The position numbers and the translations under genes are program-made. Positions 53,129 to 62,116 of a stretch of DNA of 64,000 nucleotides are shown here, piece by piece. A model generated the notes under the pieces. It was not told where the DNA came from. It ran no database searches and saw only the letters and a program-made list of their open reading frames with translations. The DNA comes from Saccharopolyspora gregorii (GTDB taxonomy: Bacteria > Actinomycetota > Actinomycetes > Mycobacteriales > Pseudonocardiaceae): NCBI RefSeq assembly GCF_024734405.1, contig NZ_CP059556.1, positions 2,976,001 through 3,040,000 of the forward strand, written 5' to 3'. How positions within the stretch are numbered: position 1 is the first letter of the stretch; each line of letters starts with the position of its first letter.

Positions 53129-55306
53129 TCATGCCGGGGCCCGTTCCGGAGTGCTGCCGAGCCCGGTCTCCTCGGCGAGGTCGTCCAGCAGCCCCCGCAG
53201 CCGGTCCAGGGTGGCGAGCGTGCGGTGCAGCGACGTCGGGTCCTGCGGCAGCGACTCGGCCAGGTCGCGCAGGTCGTCGGCCCAGGACTGCGCGGACTCG
53301 CGGGCCTCCCGGAGGCCCTGGGTGGCCTCCGCGGTCATCGACGCCGCCGTCTCGGCCATCGCCCACAGCAGCTCGGCCAGCCGGTCCCGGGTGTCCTCGT
53401 CGAGCATGTCCACGGTCGGCGGCAGCACCGCCGCCAGGTTGCGGGTGGCGTAGGCGCAGCCGGTGAGCACCGTGAGGGACCGGTCCAGCGCGCTGCGCCG
53501 CGACGGCATCCGGTAGGCCACCAGCGGCCGGGCGCTGGAGAGCGCGCTGTGCAGCGCGTCGTCGACCTCGCGGACACCTTCGCGCAGGCCGTCGCCGCAG
53601 TCGCCCGCGCCGACCGCGGTGCCGGTGGAGCGCAGCAGGTCCCGCAGCCGCAGCAGGAAGTCCTCGGTGTTGTCCCGCAGCAGCCGCCGGGTGCGGGTGG
53701 GCAGCACCACGGTCGCCGCCAGCACGCCCGCGCTCGCACCGATCGCGGTCTCGGCCAGGCGCACGCCCAGCACGTTCACGTCGAACGTGCCCAGCACGCC
53801 GTAGAGCGCCCCGAGCATCGTGGTGATGAAGAACGTCATCCCGGCGTAGGACACCCCCGCCAGGTAGAACGCGGCGAACACGCAGCACAGGATCATCAGC
53901 AGCTCCGCCGTGGCGTCACCGGTGATGCGGGACGCGACCAGCACCCCGGCCACCACCCCGAGCATCGTGCCCGCGGTGCGCTGCCAGGCGCGCACCAGCA
54001 GCTCGCCGCGGCTGTTGGCGCTGATGAACACCACGAACGCCGTGATCACCGCCCAGTACCAGCGGTTCGGCGAGACCAGCTGGCCGAGCACGATCGCCAT
54101 CGCCGCGGCGCAGGTGACCTGCACGGCGGCGCGCAGCTCGGGACGGCGCAGCCCGGTCTCCTCGCGGTCGGTCCGGTCCTCGTCGGGTTCGCGCTCGTCG
54201 CCGGAGCGCTGCCCGGTGCCCTCGTCATCGGTGTCGTCGGTGCGCGGCCCGACGCGGCCGAGGTCTCCGTACGCGGTGGTGAGCTCGGCGAGCGCGGCGC
54301 CGAGCCTGCGGATCGCCATCGCCAGCTCCACCGAACCGTCCCGCCGCCGCGGCCGGGACGCGCCGTCGTCCGGCTGCCCGGCGGCGCGCACCCCGTCGCG
54401 TTCGATGCGGTCGGCGAGCGAACGCGCGGCGGCCCGCACCTCGGAGGCGTCGCTGCGCACCACGGCCAGCAGGCCGGCCACCGCCTGCGGCACCGCCGTC
54501 CCGCCGCTGGGGTGGTCGAGCACCCGCATCAGCGGGTTCAGCAGGTTCTCCGCGGTCAGCTCGACGCTGAGGATGCGCCGCCGCAGCAGTTCCCGGCCCG
54601 CCTCGTCCAGCCCGTCGAGCTCGGCGACGGTGCCCTCCAGCATCCGGGCGGTCTCGTTGAGCCGCACCGAGCGGTGCCGCAGCCGCTTGCGGTGCCGCTC
54701 GGCCTCCGGCTGCTGGGCCAGCGCGCGCACCTCGTGCAGCAGGCCCTGCACCTGGGCGCGCAGCGTGCGCCGCCCCCGCTCCAGCACGCCGCGCGGGTCG
54801 TCGCGCAGCACCACGAACCGCAGGAGGAACGCGCTGCCCGCCCCGCACACCGCGGCCCACAGCAGGTCCGGCAGCTGCGGCAGCTGCGGGCGCAGGAACA
54901 TCGCGAAGAAGTACCCCATGAACGCGACCATCCCGAACGCGAAGTACCGCGGGCCGAACCGCCGGATGTAGGTCGCCGCGAACACCACGGGCAGGAACAG
55001 CGCCACGTGCAGCACCGGCGCGCTCGCCGTGGCGGTGGCCAGGGTCAGCGAGAGCACGGCGGGCACCGGCATCAGCAGCGTGGTGCGGCGGCGCTCCCGG
55101 TCGGTGGGGTCGTTCACCGCGGTGATCGAGTTGATCGCCACCACCGCGGCGACCATCCCGCTGGTCACCGGGCGGTGCAGCAGCACCAGCACGCCCATCG
55201 CGGCGCCGATCGCGCAGGCCGTGGCCAGCGTGACGCGGGTGGCGTTGCGCAGCCGGCGCAGCGCCGGGTCGGACGCGAGGAAGCGGTTCCACCACTCGCT
55301 GACCAC
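53129..55306 (-). CDS. FUSC-family membrane protein (aromatic acid exporter-like)
   Basis: A 725-residue protein with two halves, each a hydrophobic bundle of about six TM helices followed by a soluble helical region. The first bundle is residues 20-165 (VTLATACAIGAAMGVLVLL, PLLPVVFAATYIRRFG-type). The second is about 380-520 (LRAAVQVTCAAAMAIVLGQLVSPNRWYWAVITAFVVF, a FUSC_2 hallmark). An acidic/Arg-rich linker (about 340-375: TDDTDDEGTGQRSGDEREPDEDRT) separates them. GTG 55306 follows GGAAGGAG. The architecture resembles YccS/AaeB-type inner membrane proteins. The substrate is unknown. It is downstream of the AcnR-type gene on the same strand. Confidence 0.85.
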   Translation of the reverse strand: MVSEWWNRFLASDPALRRLRNATRVTLATACAIGAAMGVLVLLHRPVTSGMVAAVVAINSITAVNDPTDRERRRTTLLMPVPAVLSLTLATATASAPVLHVALFLPVVFAATYIRRFGPRYFAFGMVAFMGYFFAMFLRPQLPQLPDLLWAAVCGAGSAFLLRFVVLRDDPRGVLERGRRTLRAQVQGLLHEVRALAQQPEAERHRKRLRHRSVRLNETARMLEGTVAELDGLDEAGRELLRRRILSVELTAENLLNPLMRVLDHPSGGTAVPQAVAGLLAVVRSDASEVRAAARSLADRIERDGVRAAGQPDDGASRPRRRDGSVELAMAIRRLGAALAELTTAYGDLGRVGPRTDDTDDEGTGQRSGDEREPDEDRTDREETGLRRPELRAAVQVTCAAAMAIVLGQLVSPNRWYWAVITAFVVFISANSRGELLVRAWQRTAGTMLGVVAGVLVASRITGDATAELLMILCCVFAAFYLAGVSYAGMTFFITTMLGALYGVLGTFDVNVLGVRLAETAIGASAGVLAATVVLPTRTRRLLRDNTEDFLLRLRDLLRSTGTAVGAGDCGDGLREGVREVDDALHSALSSARPLVAYRMPSRRSALDRSLTVLTGCAYATRNLAAVLPPTVDMLDEDTRDRLAELLWAMAETAASMTAEATQGLREARESAQSWADDLRDLAESLPQDPTSLHRTLATLDRLRGLLDDLAEETGLGSTPERAPA

Positions 55307-55406
55307 GTGCGCTCGCTCCTTCCCGCCGCTCGCCGCGGCCGCCGCCGCGACCCTACGCCGCGCGTCCCCCGGACGGGCGGGGCGCGCCGGGCCGGCGGGG
55401 GAGCGG

Positions 55407-56000
55407 TCAGGCGCCGCGGTGGCGGCGCACGCTCTCCTCGACGACGTCGAGCACGGGGCCCAGATCATCGGCGGGCAGCCCCATCGCCAGGTGCGAGACG
55501 AGTCCTTCGAGGACCAGTTCGAGGTAGGCGGTGAGCACGTCCACGTCCACGTCGTCGCGCAGGTTCCCACCGTCGCGCTGCCACTGCAGGCGGGCCTTGG
55601 TGGCGGCGGTGAGCTGTTCGGAGCGCTGCGCCCAGCGGGCCCGGAACTCGGCGTCGGTGCGCAGCCGCCGCGAGACCTCCAGCCGGGTGCCCAGCCACTC
55701 GGCCTCCGGTTCGCTGCCGCCGCCGGGGGTGCGGTCGGCGAGCAGGTCGCGCATCACCTGCACCAGGCCCTGCTCGGCGACGACGTCGGCCATCCGGGCG
55801 GCGTCGTCCTCGGCGAGCGCCAGGAACAGGGATTCCTTGTCCTTGAAGTGGTGGAAGATCGCGCCGCGGGACAGCCCGGTGGCCTCTTCCAGCCTGCGGA
55901 CGGTGGCGCCTTCGTAGCCGTTGCGGGCGAAGCAGCTGCGGGCACCGTCGAGGATCTGGCGGCGCCTGGCCTGGAGGTGATCCTGACTGACCCTGGGCAT
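55407..56000 (-). CDS. TetR-family regulator, AcnR-like
   Basis: A 197-residue TetR protein. The N-terminus (MPRVSQDHLQARRRQILDGARSCFARNGYEGATVRRLEEATGLSRGAIFHHFKDKESLFLALAEDDA) matches the AcnR-type repressor found beside aconitase in corynebacteria and mycobacteria. The C-terminal domain has LGTRLEVSRRLRTDAEFRARWAQRSEQL and YLELVLEGLVSHLAMGLP. No acn gene is in the window; instead it is divergent from the ergothioneine operon. A 20-bp near-perfect dyad lies 34 bp upstream of its start. It may control acn in trans and its own gene. Any control of egt is inference. Confidence 0.88.
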   Translation of the reverse strand: MPRVSQDHLQARRRQILDGARSCFARNGYEGATVRRLEEATGLSRGAIFHHFKDKESLFLALAEDDAARMADVVAEQGLVQVMRDLLADRTPGGGSEPEAEWLGTRLEVSRRLRTDAEFRARWAQRSEQLTAATKARLQWQRDGGNLRDDVDVDVLTAYLELVLEGLVSHLAMGLPADDLGPVLDVVEESVRRHRGA

Positions 56001-56033
56001 GGGTTGATCGTCCCAGCTCCGTCGCGCCGCATG

Positions 56034-56053
56034 CAATCCGTACGTACGTATTG
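56034..56053. promoter_or_regulatory. Predicted AcnR-type operator
   Basis: CAATCCGTACGTACGTATTG is a 20-bp palindrome with a single mismatched pair, centred on ACGTACGT, between the TetR gene and egtA. The size and GTAC core are like operators of AcnR-type TetR proteins. Confidence 0.6.
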
Positions 56054-56256
56054 TTGGCAACCGTCCACCTGTTGGGGAATTATCGCGCAGAGGCACTGGA
56101 CTTTTCCGCACACCTGCGCACCGAATTCGACCCGCCCGCGCACTTCGCCCGATTCCGGGCGTTCCCGCCGGCTCCGGTCGGGCAGGCACCGCGCCCGGAC
56201 GGTCCCGGCAGCCCCCCGACGGGCCCCGGTGACGCCGGTGCCCCATCCAGGTGGTG

Positions 56257-57504
56257 ATGACCCGCATGACCGCTTCGATCGATTCCCCCTCGGCGGCGCA
56301 CCCGCCCGCCGAGGTCCCCAGCTCCCGCATCCGCACCCGCGCCGAGGCGGAGGCCTACGTGGCCTCGGTCTGCTTCAAGCACGGCCCTCCCCGGCTGCTC
56401 GGCGTCGAACTCGAATGGACCGTCCACCACGCGGCCGACCCGCGACGACCGCTCGACGCCGAGGCGCTGATCGCCGCGCTCGGCCCGCACGCCCCGCGCT
56501 CCCTGGTCCCGGACAGCCCGCAGCGCCCGCTGCCGAACGGCTCCGCGCTCACCGTCGAACCCGGTGGCCAGGTCGAGGTCTCCAGCCTGCCGTCCCCTTC
56601 GCTGCGCACCCTGCTCGACACCACCGCCGCCGACGCCGCGCACGTCCGGAGCCGGCTCGCCGACGGCGGACTGCTGCTCGGCGAGCGCGGCACCGACCCG
56701 TGGCGCATCCCGCACCGGCTGCTCGACGTCCCGCGCTACGCGGCGATGGAGTGCGCGTTCGACCGCATCGGCATCGGCGGCCGCCTCATGATGTGCAGCA
56801 CCGCCGGGGTGCAGGTGTGCCTGGACGCCGGTGAACCGCACCGGATCGCGGCGCGCTGGGCGGCGCTGCACGCGCTCGGACCGGTGTTCATCGCCGCGTT
56901 CGCGAACTCCCCGCAGCTGTTCGGCGACCCCACCGGCTGGGCGTCGGTGCGCACCCGCTCGCTGCTGCGCACCGACATCCCGCGGATGCGGCCCGGACCG
57001 GCGACGGCCGACCCTGCCGCGGACTGGGCGCGCCGGGTGCTGGACACCGCGCTGCTGTGCCTGCGCCGGGACGGCACCGACTGGCGGGCGCCCGGCGGGG
57101 TGACCTTCGCCGAGTGGATCTGCGGCGCGCTGCCGTGGCCACCGACCTTCGACGACCTCGACTACCACCTGAGCACCCTGTTCCCCCCGGTGCGCCCGCG
57201 CGGGTACTTCGAGGTCCGCTACCTGGACGCGCAGCACGGCGACGACTGGATGCTGCCCACCGCCGCGCTCGTCGCCCTGTTCGCCGACGAGTCCACCGTG
57301 GACCGGGTGCTGGAACTCGCCGTCCCCGCCGGCGGCCGCTGGGTCGACGCCGCTCGGCACGGCCTCGCCGACCCGGCGCTGGCCCGCACCGCGGCGGCCG
57401 TGCTGGAGCTGGCCTGCCGCGAGCTCGACCGGCTGGACGAGACCCCGGAACTGGTGGAGCCGCTCGCCGACGTGGTGCCCCGGCGGCTCGCCGAAGCCCG
57501 CTGA
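56257..57504 (+). CDS. egtA: EgtA, glutamate-cysteine ligase for ergothioneine
   Basis: A 415-residue GCS2-type ligase making gamma-glutamylcysteine, the thiol donor for ergothioneine. Family segments: RLLGVELEWTVHH (metal and ATP site), NGSALTVEPGGQVEVSSLP, YAAMECAFDRIGIGGRLMMCSTAGVQVCLD, and VRPRGYFEVRYLDAQHGDDWMLP. Several starts are possible (GTG 56251, ATG 56257, ATG 56266) in an AGGTGGTGATGA stretch; 56257 is a choice, not proven. It is the first gene of egtABCD, 73 bp before egtB. Confidence 0.92.
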   Translation: MTRMTASIDSPSAAHPPAEVPSSRIRTRAEAEAYVASVCFKHGPPRLLGVELEWTVHHAADPRRPLDAEALIAALGPHAPRSLVPDSPQRPLPNGSALTVEPGGQVEVSSLPSPSLRTLLDTTAADAAHVRSRLADGGLLLGERGTDPWRIPHRLLDVPRYAAMECAFDRIGIGGRLMMCSTAGVQVCLDAGEPHRIAARWAALHALGPVFIAAFANSPQLFGDPTGWASVRTRSLLRTDIPRMRPGPATADPAADWARRVLDTALLCLRRDGTDWRAPGGVTFAEWICGALPWPPTFDDLDYHLSTLFPPVRPRGYFEVRYLDAQHGDDWMLPTAALVALFADESTVDRVLELAVPAGGRWVDAARHGLADPALARTAAAVLELACRELDRLDETPELVEPLADVVPRRLAEAR

Positions 57505-57577
57505 TCGGCGCGCAGTCGTCCCGCGCGCCGCGGCGGCGGCCCGGCGCGCCCGTTCCCGCGATCATGGAGGTGACCCG

Positions 57578-58963
57578 GTGACCACCAGGTCCCAGGCAGG
57601 TACCGAATCCCAGGACGCCCCGCGGCCCGGCCGCGGCGACCTCGCCGAACTCGGCGTCGAAGGGCTGCGCTCGCGCGTGGCCGAAGAACTCGTCCGCACC
57701 CGCGAGCGCAGCGAGGTGCTCACCGGCAGCGTCGACGACGACGACCTGACCCGGCAGCACTCGCCGCTGATGTCGCCGCTGGTCTGGGACCTCGCGCACA
57801 TCGGCAGCCAGGAGGAGCTGTGGCTGGTGCGCGACGTCGGCGGGGCCGAGGCGATCCGCCCCGACATCGACGACCTCTACGACGCGTTCCAGCACCCGCG
57901 CCGCGACCGGCCGCAGCTGCCGCTGCTCGGCCCGGCCGAGGCCCGCTCCTACGTGGGGGAGGTGCGCACCAAGGTGCTCGACCTGCTCGACCGCACCCCG
58001 CTGGAGGGCAGGCGGCTGGTGGAGCAGGCGTTCGCCTTCGGCATGATCGTGCAGCACGAGCAGCAGCACGACGAGACGATGCTGGCCACCCACCAGCTGC
58101 GGAAGGGCCCGCCGGTGCTCACCGCCGACGACCCGCCCGCGGCCGGGGCGGAGGCGCTCCCGGCGGAGGTCCTGGTGCCGGGCGGGCCGTTCACGATGGG
58201 CACCTCCACCGAACCGTGGGCGCTGGACAACGAGCGCCCCGCCCACCCGGTGCACGTGCCGGACTTCCTCATCGACACCACCCCGGTCACCAACGCCGCC
58301 TACCGCCGCTTCGTCGAGGGCGGCGGCTACGACCAGCCCCGCTGGTGGAGTGAGGAGGGCTGGGCGTACCGGCAGCACGCGGAGCTCACCGCGCCCCGGT
58401 TCTGGCGCCGCGACGGCGACGGCTGGCTGCGCCGCCGCTTCGGGCACGTGGAACCGCTGCCGCCGGACGAACCGGTGCTGCACGTCAGCTTCCACGAGGC
58501 CGAGGCCTACGCGCGGTGGGCCGGCAAGCGGCTGCCCACCGAGCAGGAGTGGGAGAAGGCCGCCCGCCACGACCCGCGCACCGGCCGCTCGCTGCGCTAC
58601 CCGTGGGGCGACGGGGACCCGGGGCCCGAGCACGCGAACCTCGGGCAGCGGCACCTGCGGCCCGCGGCGGCGGGCGCCTATCCGCGCGGTGCCGCGCCGT
58701 GCGGAGCGCGCCAGCTCATCGGGGACGTGTGGGAGTGGACCTCCTCGGACTTCCTGCCGTACCCGGGTTTCGGCGCCTTCCCGTACCGGGAGTACTCGGA
58801 GGTGTTCTTCGGGCCGGGGCACAAGGTGCTGCGCGGCGGCTCGTTCGGCACCGACGCGGCGGCCTGCCGCGGCACCTTCCGCAACTGGGACCTGCCGATC
58901 CGGCGGCAGATCTTCAGCGGTTTCCGCTGCGCGCGCACCCCGCGCCCGGGCGAGCTCGGCTGA
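57578..58963 (+). CDS. egtB: EgtB, hercynine oxygenase (sulfoxide synthase)
   Basis: A 461-residue non-heme iron enzyme coupling hercynine and gamma-glutamylcysteine with O2. The N-terminal DinB-like region supplies the iron ligands: DLAHIGSQEELWLV, and the HX3HXE motif with H160, H164 and E166 in IVQHEQQHDETM. The C-terminal FGE-sulfatase domain (VPGGPFTMGTSTEPWALDNERPAHPV, PTEQEWEKAARHDP, GDVWEWTSSDF, VLRGGSFGT, RNWDLPIRRQIFSGFRCAR) is complete. GTG 57578 is five bases after GGAGGTGA. It is followed at 7 bp by egtC. Confidence 0.96.
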   Translation: MTTRSQAGTESQDAPRPGRGDLAELGVEGLRSRVAEELVRTRERSEVLTGSVDDDDLTRQHSPLMSPLVWDLAHIGSQEELWLVRDVGGAEAIRPDIDDLYDAFQHPRRDRPQLPLLGPAEARSYVGEVRTKVLDLLDRTPLEGRRLVEQAFAFGMIVQHEQQHDETMLATHQLRKGPPVLTADDPPAAGAEALPAEVLVPGGPFTMGTSTEPWALDNERPAHPVHVPDFLIDTTPVTNAAYRRFVEGGGYDQPRWWSEEGWAYRQHAELTAPRFWRRDGDGWLRRRFGHVEPLPPDEPVLHVSFHEAEAYARWAGKRLPTEQEWEKAARHDPRTGRSLRYPWGDGDPGPEHANLGQRHLRPAAAGAYPRGAAPCGARQLIGDVWEWTSSDFLPYPGFGAFPYREYSEVFFGPGHKVLRGGSFGTDAAACRGTFRNWDLPIRRQIFSGFRCARTPRPGELG

Positions 58964-58970
58964 GCGCGGC

Positions 58971-59726
58971 ATGTGCAGGCACCTGGGATACCTCGGGCCA
59001 CCGCTGCCGCTGGCGGAACTGCTGCTGGACCCGCCGCACTCGCTGCTGCAGCAGACGTGGGCGCCGCGGGACATGCGCGGCGGCGGCACCGTCAACGTCG
59101 ACGGGTTCGGCGCCGGCTGGTACGAGGACGGCGAACCCGCCCGGCACCGGCGCGCCGTTCCGATGTGGACGGACCGCTCGTTCGCCGAGCTCGCCCGCAG
59201 GCAGCGCTCCGGCGCGGTGCTGGCGGCGGTGCGCTCGGCCACGGTCGGCATGCCGGTGAGCGAGGCGGCGTGCGCCCCGTTCACCGACGGGCGGTGGCTG
59301 TTCAGCCACAACGGCGTCGTCGCGGGCTGGCCCGAGTCGCTGGCGAAGGCCGCGGCCGACCTGGACGTCGTGGACCTGATGACCTTGGAGGCGCCGACGG
59401 ACTCCGCGGTGCTGTGGGCGCTGCTGCGGCACCGGCTGCACCGCGGCGAGGACCCGGCGCGGGCGGTGCGCGCCGTGGTCGGGCAGGTGGTGCGCACCCG
59501 GCCCGAATCGCGGCTGAACCTGCTGCTCACCGACGGTTCCGCGCTGGTCGCCAGCACCTGGGGTCACGCGCTGTCGGTGCGCCGCACCGCCGACTCGGTG
59601 CTGCTGTCCTCCGAACCGTTCGGCGACGACGCGCGGTGGGAGCCGGTCCCGGACCGGCACCTGGTCGTCGCCCGGCCCGGATCCGTGCACGTCGCACCAC
59701 TACTCGACGAGGGGGAAACGCCGTGA
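58971..59726 (+). CDS. egtC: EgtC, gamma-glutamyl hercynylcysteine sulfoxide amidase
   Basis: A 251-residue class II glutamine amidotransferase-fold hydrolase that removes the glutamyl group. Cys2 becomes the N-terminal nucleophile (MCRHLGYLGPP). Fold markers: NVDGFGAGWYEDG, VLAAVRSATVGMPV, PFTDGRWLFSHNGVVAGWPE, APTDSAVLWALLRHRL. ATG 58971 lacks a strong ribosome site, which suggests coupling with egtB seven bases upstream. Its stop overlaps egtD (GTGA). Confidence 0.94.
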   Translation: MCRHLGYLGPPLPLAELLLDPPHSLLQQTWAPRDMRGGGTVNVDGFGAGWYEDGEPARHRRAVPMWTDRSFAELARRQRSGAVLAAVRSATVGMPVSEAACAPFTDGRWLFSHNGVVAGWPESLAKAAADLDVVDLMTLEAPTDSAVLWALLRHRLHRGEDPARAVRAVVGQVVRTRPESRLNLLLTDGSALVASTWGHALSVRRTADSVLLSSEPFGDDARWEPVPDRHLVVARPGSVHVAPLLDEGETP

Positions 59727-60694
59727 CCGAACCCGAACTGGTCGTGCACTTCACCGAGCAGGACGCGGCCCGCGAACTGCGCGCCGACGTCCGCGCCGGT
59801 CTGACCGACCGGCCGAAGTGGCTGCCGCCGAAGTGGCTCTACGACGCCCGGGGCAGCGAGCTGTTCGAGCGGATCACCGCGCTGCCGGAGTACTACCAGA
59901 CCCGCGCCGAGCACGGCATCCTCGGCAGGCACGCCGTGGACGTCGCCGAGCTCACCGGGGCGGGCACCCTCGTCGAGCTCGGCTCCGGCTCCTCGGAGAA
60001 GACCCGGCTGCTGCTGGACGCGCTGCGCAAGACCGCGACGCTGCGGCGGTTCGTGCCGCTGGACGTCTCGGAGTCCGCGCTGCGCCAGGCGATCACCGCG
60101 ATCGCCGTGGACTACCCGGAGCTGCCGGTGCGGGGCATCGTCGGCGACTTCACCACCGAGCTCGCCGCGGTGCCCGCGGGCAGCGGGCGGCTGGTGGCGT
60201 TCCTCGGCGGCACCATCGGCAACTTCCCGCCCGCCGAGCGCGCCCGGTTCCTCGTCGCGGTGCGCGCCGCGCTGCGGCCGGGGGAGTGGTTGCTGCTGGG
60301 CACCGACCTGGTGAAGGACCCGGACCGGCTGGTGCGGGCCTACGACGACGCCCAGGGCGTGACGGCCGAGTTCGACCGCAACGTGCTGCGGGTGCTCAAC
60401 CGGGAGCTGCGCGCCGGGTTCGACCCGGACGCGTTCGCGCACGTGGCCCGGTGGGACGCCGAGCAGGAGTGGATCGAGATGCGGTTGCGGGCGAGCCGGG
60501 CGATGCGGGTGCCGATCGAGGAGCTAGGCCTGACCGTGGAGCTCGCCGCAGGCGAGGAGATCCGCACCGAGGTGTCGGCGAAGTTCCGCCGCACCCGCGT
60601 CGAGGGCGAACTCGCCGACGCCGGGTTCGAGCTCACCCGCTGGTGGCTCGACGACGCGGGCGACTTCGCGCTGTCCCTGGCCACCGCGGTCTGA
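59723..60694 (+). CDS. egtD: EgtD, histidine N-alpha-methyltransferase
   Basis: A 323-residue SAM-dependent enzyme that trimethylates histidine to hercynine, the first committed step. N-terminal PKWLPPKWLYDARGSELFERITALPEYYQTRAE, SAM motif GTLVELGSGSSEKTRLLLDAL, VPLDVSESALRQA, FLGGTIGNFPP and the C-terminal substrate site (EEIRTEVSAKF) match the family. GTG 59723 overlaps the egtC stop by 4 bp. No egtE (PLP C-S lyase) follows; the final lyase step must be encoded elsewhere. Confidence 0.96.
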   Translation: MTEPELVVHFTEQDAARELRADVRAGLTDRPKWLPPKWLYDARGSELFERITALPEYYQTRAEHGILGRHAVDVAELTGAGTLVELGSGSSEKTRLLLDALRKTATLRRFVPLDVSESALRQAITAIAVDYPELPVRGIVGDFTTELAAVPAGSGRLVAFLGGTIGNFPPAERARFLVAVRAALRPGEWLLLGTDLVKDPDRLVRAYDDAQGVTAEFDRNVLRVLNRELRAGFDPDAFAHVARWDAEQEWIEMRLRASRAMRVPIEELGLTVELAAGEEIRTEVSAKFRRTRVEGELADAGFELTRWWLDDAGDFALSLATAV

Positions 60695-60766
60695 ACCCCG
60701 CCCGCACCGTGGCCGCGATCACGACCGCGGGTCGCGGCCGCGGTGCGGTGTGACAGGGTTGGCCGG

Positions 60767-61240
60767 GTGAGCGGCATGATCAAGGTTGCGCAGTGGCTGG
60801 GTCGCAAGCAGTGGTTCGCCTCGGCGGGCCGGAAGCTGGTGCCCGCCGACCTCGCCGTGCAGCGGCGCACCGGTGGCCGGATCGGCCTGGCACGGCTGGC
60901 CGGGTTGTCCTCGATGCTGCTCACCACCACCGGGCGGCGCAGCGGCCTGCCGCGGGAGGTGCCGCTGCTGTACGTGCCGCACGGCGACGACTTCCTGGTG
61001 GTCGGCTCGAACTGGGGCCAGGCGTCGCACCCGGCCTGGTCGGCGAACCTGCTCGCGCACCCGGAGGCCGAGGTGGACGTGATCTCCCGCCGGGTCCCGG
61101 TGCGCGCGGTGCTGCTCACCGGCGAGGAGCGGGAACGGCTGTGGCACGAGGTGGTCCTGCCGTTCTGGCCCGCCTACGCGGACTACGCCCGCCGCGCCGG
61201 CGGCCGCGAACTGCGCGTCTTCCGCCTCACCCCGCGCTGA
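60767..61240 (+). CDS. Ddn-like nitroreductase/deazaflavin-dependent family protein
   Basis: A 157-residue split beta-barrel protein of the Ddn (DUF385, F420-dependent quinone/nitroreductase) family. RTGGRIGLARLAGLSSMLLTTTGRRSGLPREVPLLYVPHGDDFLVVGSNWGQASHPAWSANLLAHPEAEV contains the standard GRRSG and SNWGQ..HPAW..NL elements of the cofactor site. GTG 60767 is used (ATG 60776 is an alternative). It lies 72 bp after egtD. F420 use is a family inference, and any relation to ergothioneine is unknown. Confidence 0.88.
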   Translation: MSGMIKVAQWLGRKQWFASAGRKLVPADLAVQRRTGGRIGLARLAGLSSMLLTTTGRRSGLPREVPLLYVPHGDDFLVVGSNWGQASHPAWSANLLAHPEAEVDVISRRVPVRAVLLTGEERERLWHEVVLPFWPAYADYARRAGGRELRVFRLTPR

Positions 61241-61259
61241 GGCGAGCGGGTCCTCAGCG
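61235..61259. terminator. Hairpin spanning two convergent stop codons
   Basis: CGCTGAGG and CCTCAGCG make a perfect 8-bp stem with a 9-nt loop, covering the stop codons of both convergent genes. It is a candidate short bidirectional terminator. Confidence 0.5.
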
Positions 61260-61964
61260 GCGTTCGCCGATGAGGACCGACCAGCCGAGCGACCCGCGTT
61301 CCCGGGTCAGGTAGTCGTTGCGGAACCGGCGCGAGTCGCCCAGCACCCGCTCCCGGTCGGGGTGCTCGGGGTTGCGCCTGGCCCAGGTGTGGGCGTTCTT
61401 CCACTGCCCGGACTCGTAGCGGTCCCAGTCGTCGAGCGAGGCCGACACCAGGCCGGTGACCTCCACGTCGAACTCCTCGGCGACGTGCACCAGCTCGATC
61501 AGCGACGGCAGCTCCTCGGTGGAGGAACCGTCGACGGAGTGCACGTCGCCGATCGCGAACCGGCCGTGCTCCACCAGCGCCGCGACCATCCACTCCATCG
61601 ACGCGCGGAACCCGCCGAGCGCGAAGCTCGCGCCCAGGCAGGTCGCGACCGCGTACCCGCCGGGCTCCGGCTCGAACTCCAGCGCGGGCCCGTGCACGTG
61701 CCGCACCCGGTCGGTCAGCCCGGAGGCCGCGGCGCGGTCCCGCGCGGCCCGCACGAACTCCTCGTTGTTCTCCAGCCCCACCACTTCGGCGCCCATCGCG
61801 GCGAGTTCGGCGGCCCACCAACCGCGCCCGGCCCCGACGTCGAGCACCCGGTCACCGGCGCCGATCTCGAGGTGTTCGGCGACCTCGCGGAGCTTCGCTG
61901 GGCTGATCGGGTTCTGCACGTCGTGGGTGGATTCGACGATGGAGAAGTAGTCGCTGTCGCTCAT
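61254..61964 (-). CDS. Class I SAM-dependent methyltransferase
   Basis: A 236-residue cytosolic methyltransferase. Residues about 38-70 carry motif I (RVLDVGAGRGWWAAELAAMGAEVVGLENN), followed by FVRAARDRAAASG and VATCLGASFALGGFRASMEWM. The N-terminus (SDSDYFSIVESTHDVQNPISPAKLREVAEHLEI) is seen in ubiquinone/menaquinone-type or small-molecule methyltransferases of actinobacteria. ATG 61964 is chosen although the ribosome site is weak; an in-frame TTG at 61973 exists. It is convergent with the Ddn-like gene. The substrate is unknown. Confidence 0.83.
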   Translation of the reverse strand: MSDSDYFSIVESTHDVQNPISPAKLREVAEHLEIGAGDRVLDVGAGRGWWAAELAAMGAEVVGLENNEEFVRAARDRAAASGLTDRVRHVHGPALEFEPEPGGYAVATCLGASFALGGFRASMEWMVAALVEHGRFAIGDVHSVDGSSTEELPSLIELVHVAEEFDVEVTGLVSASLDDWDRYESGQWKNAHTWARRNPEHPDRERVLGDSRRFRNDYLTRERGSLGWSVLIGERR

Positions 61965-62116
61965 CGGCGGCAAGGGTAGCGGACCCGGAGATCACCCCCG
62001 CCCGGTGTTTCGTCCCCCGGCTGCGGCGGGCGGAACCGCCGGGATGGATCTTGGGCGCGCCCCGGGACCGGAGCGGAGTTGCGGCCGTGCGCGCAGCCGG
62101 ACCGCGAGGAGGGCCG

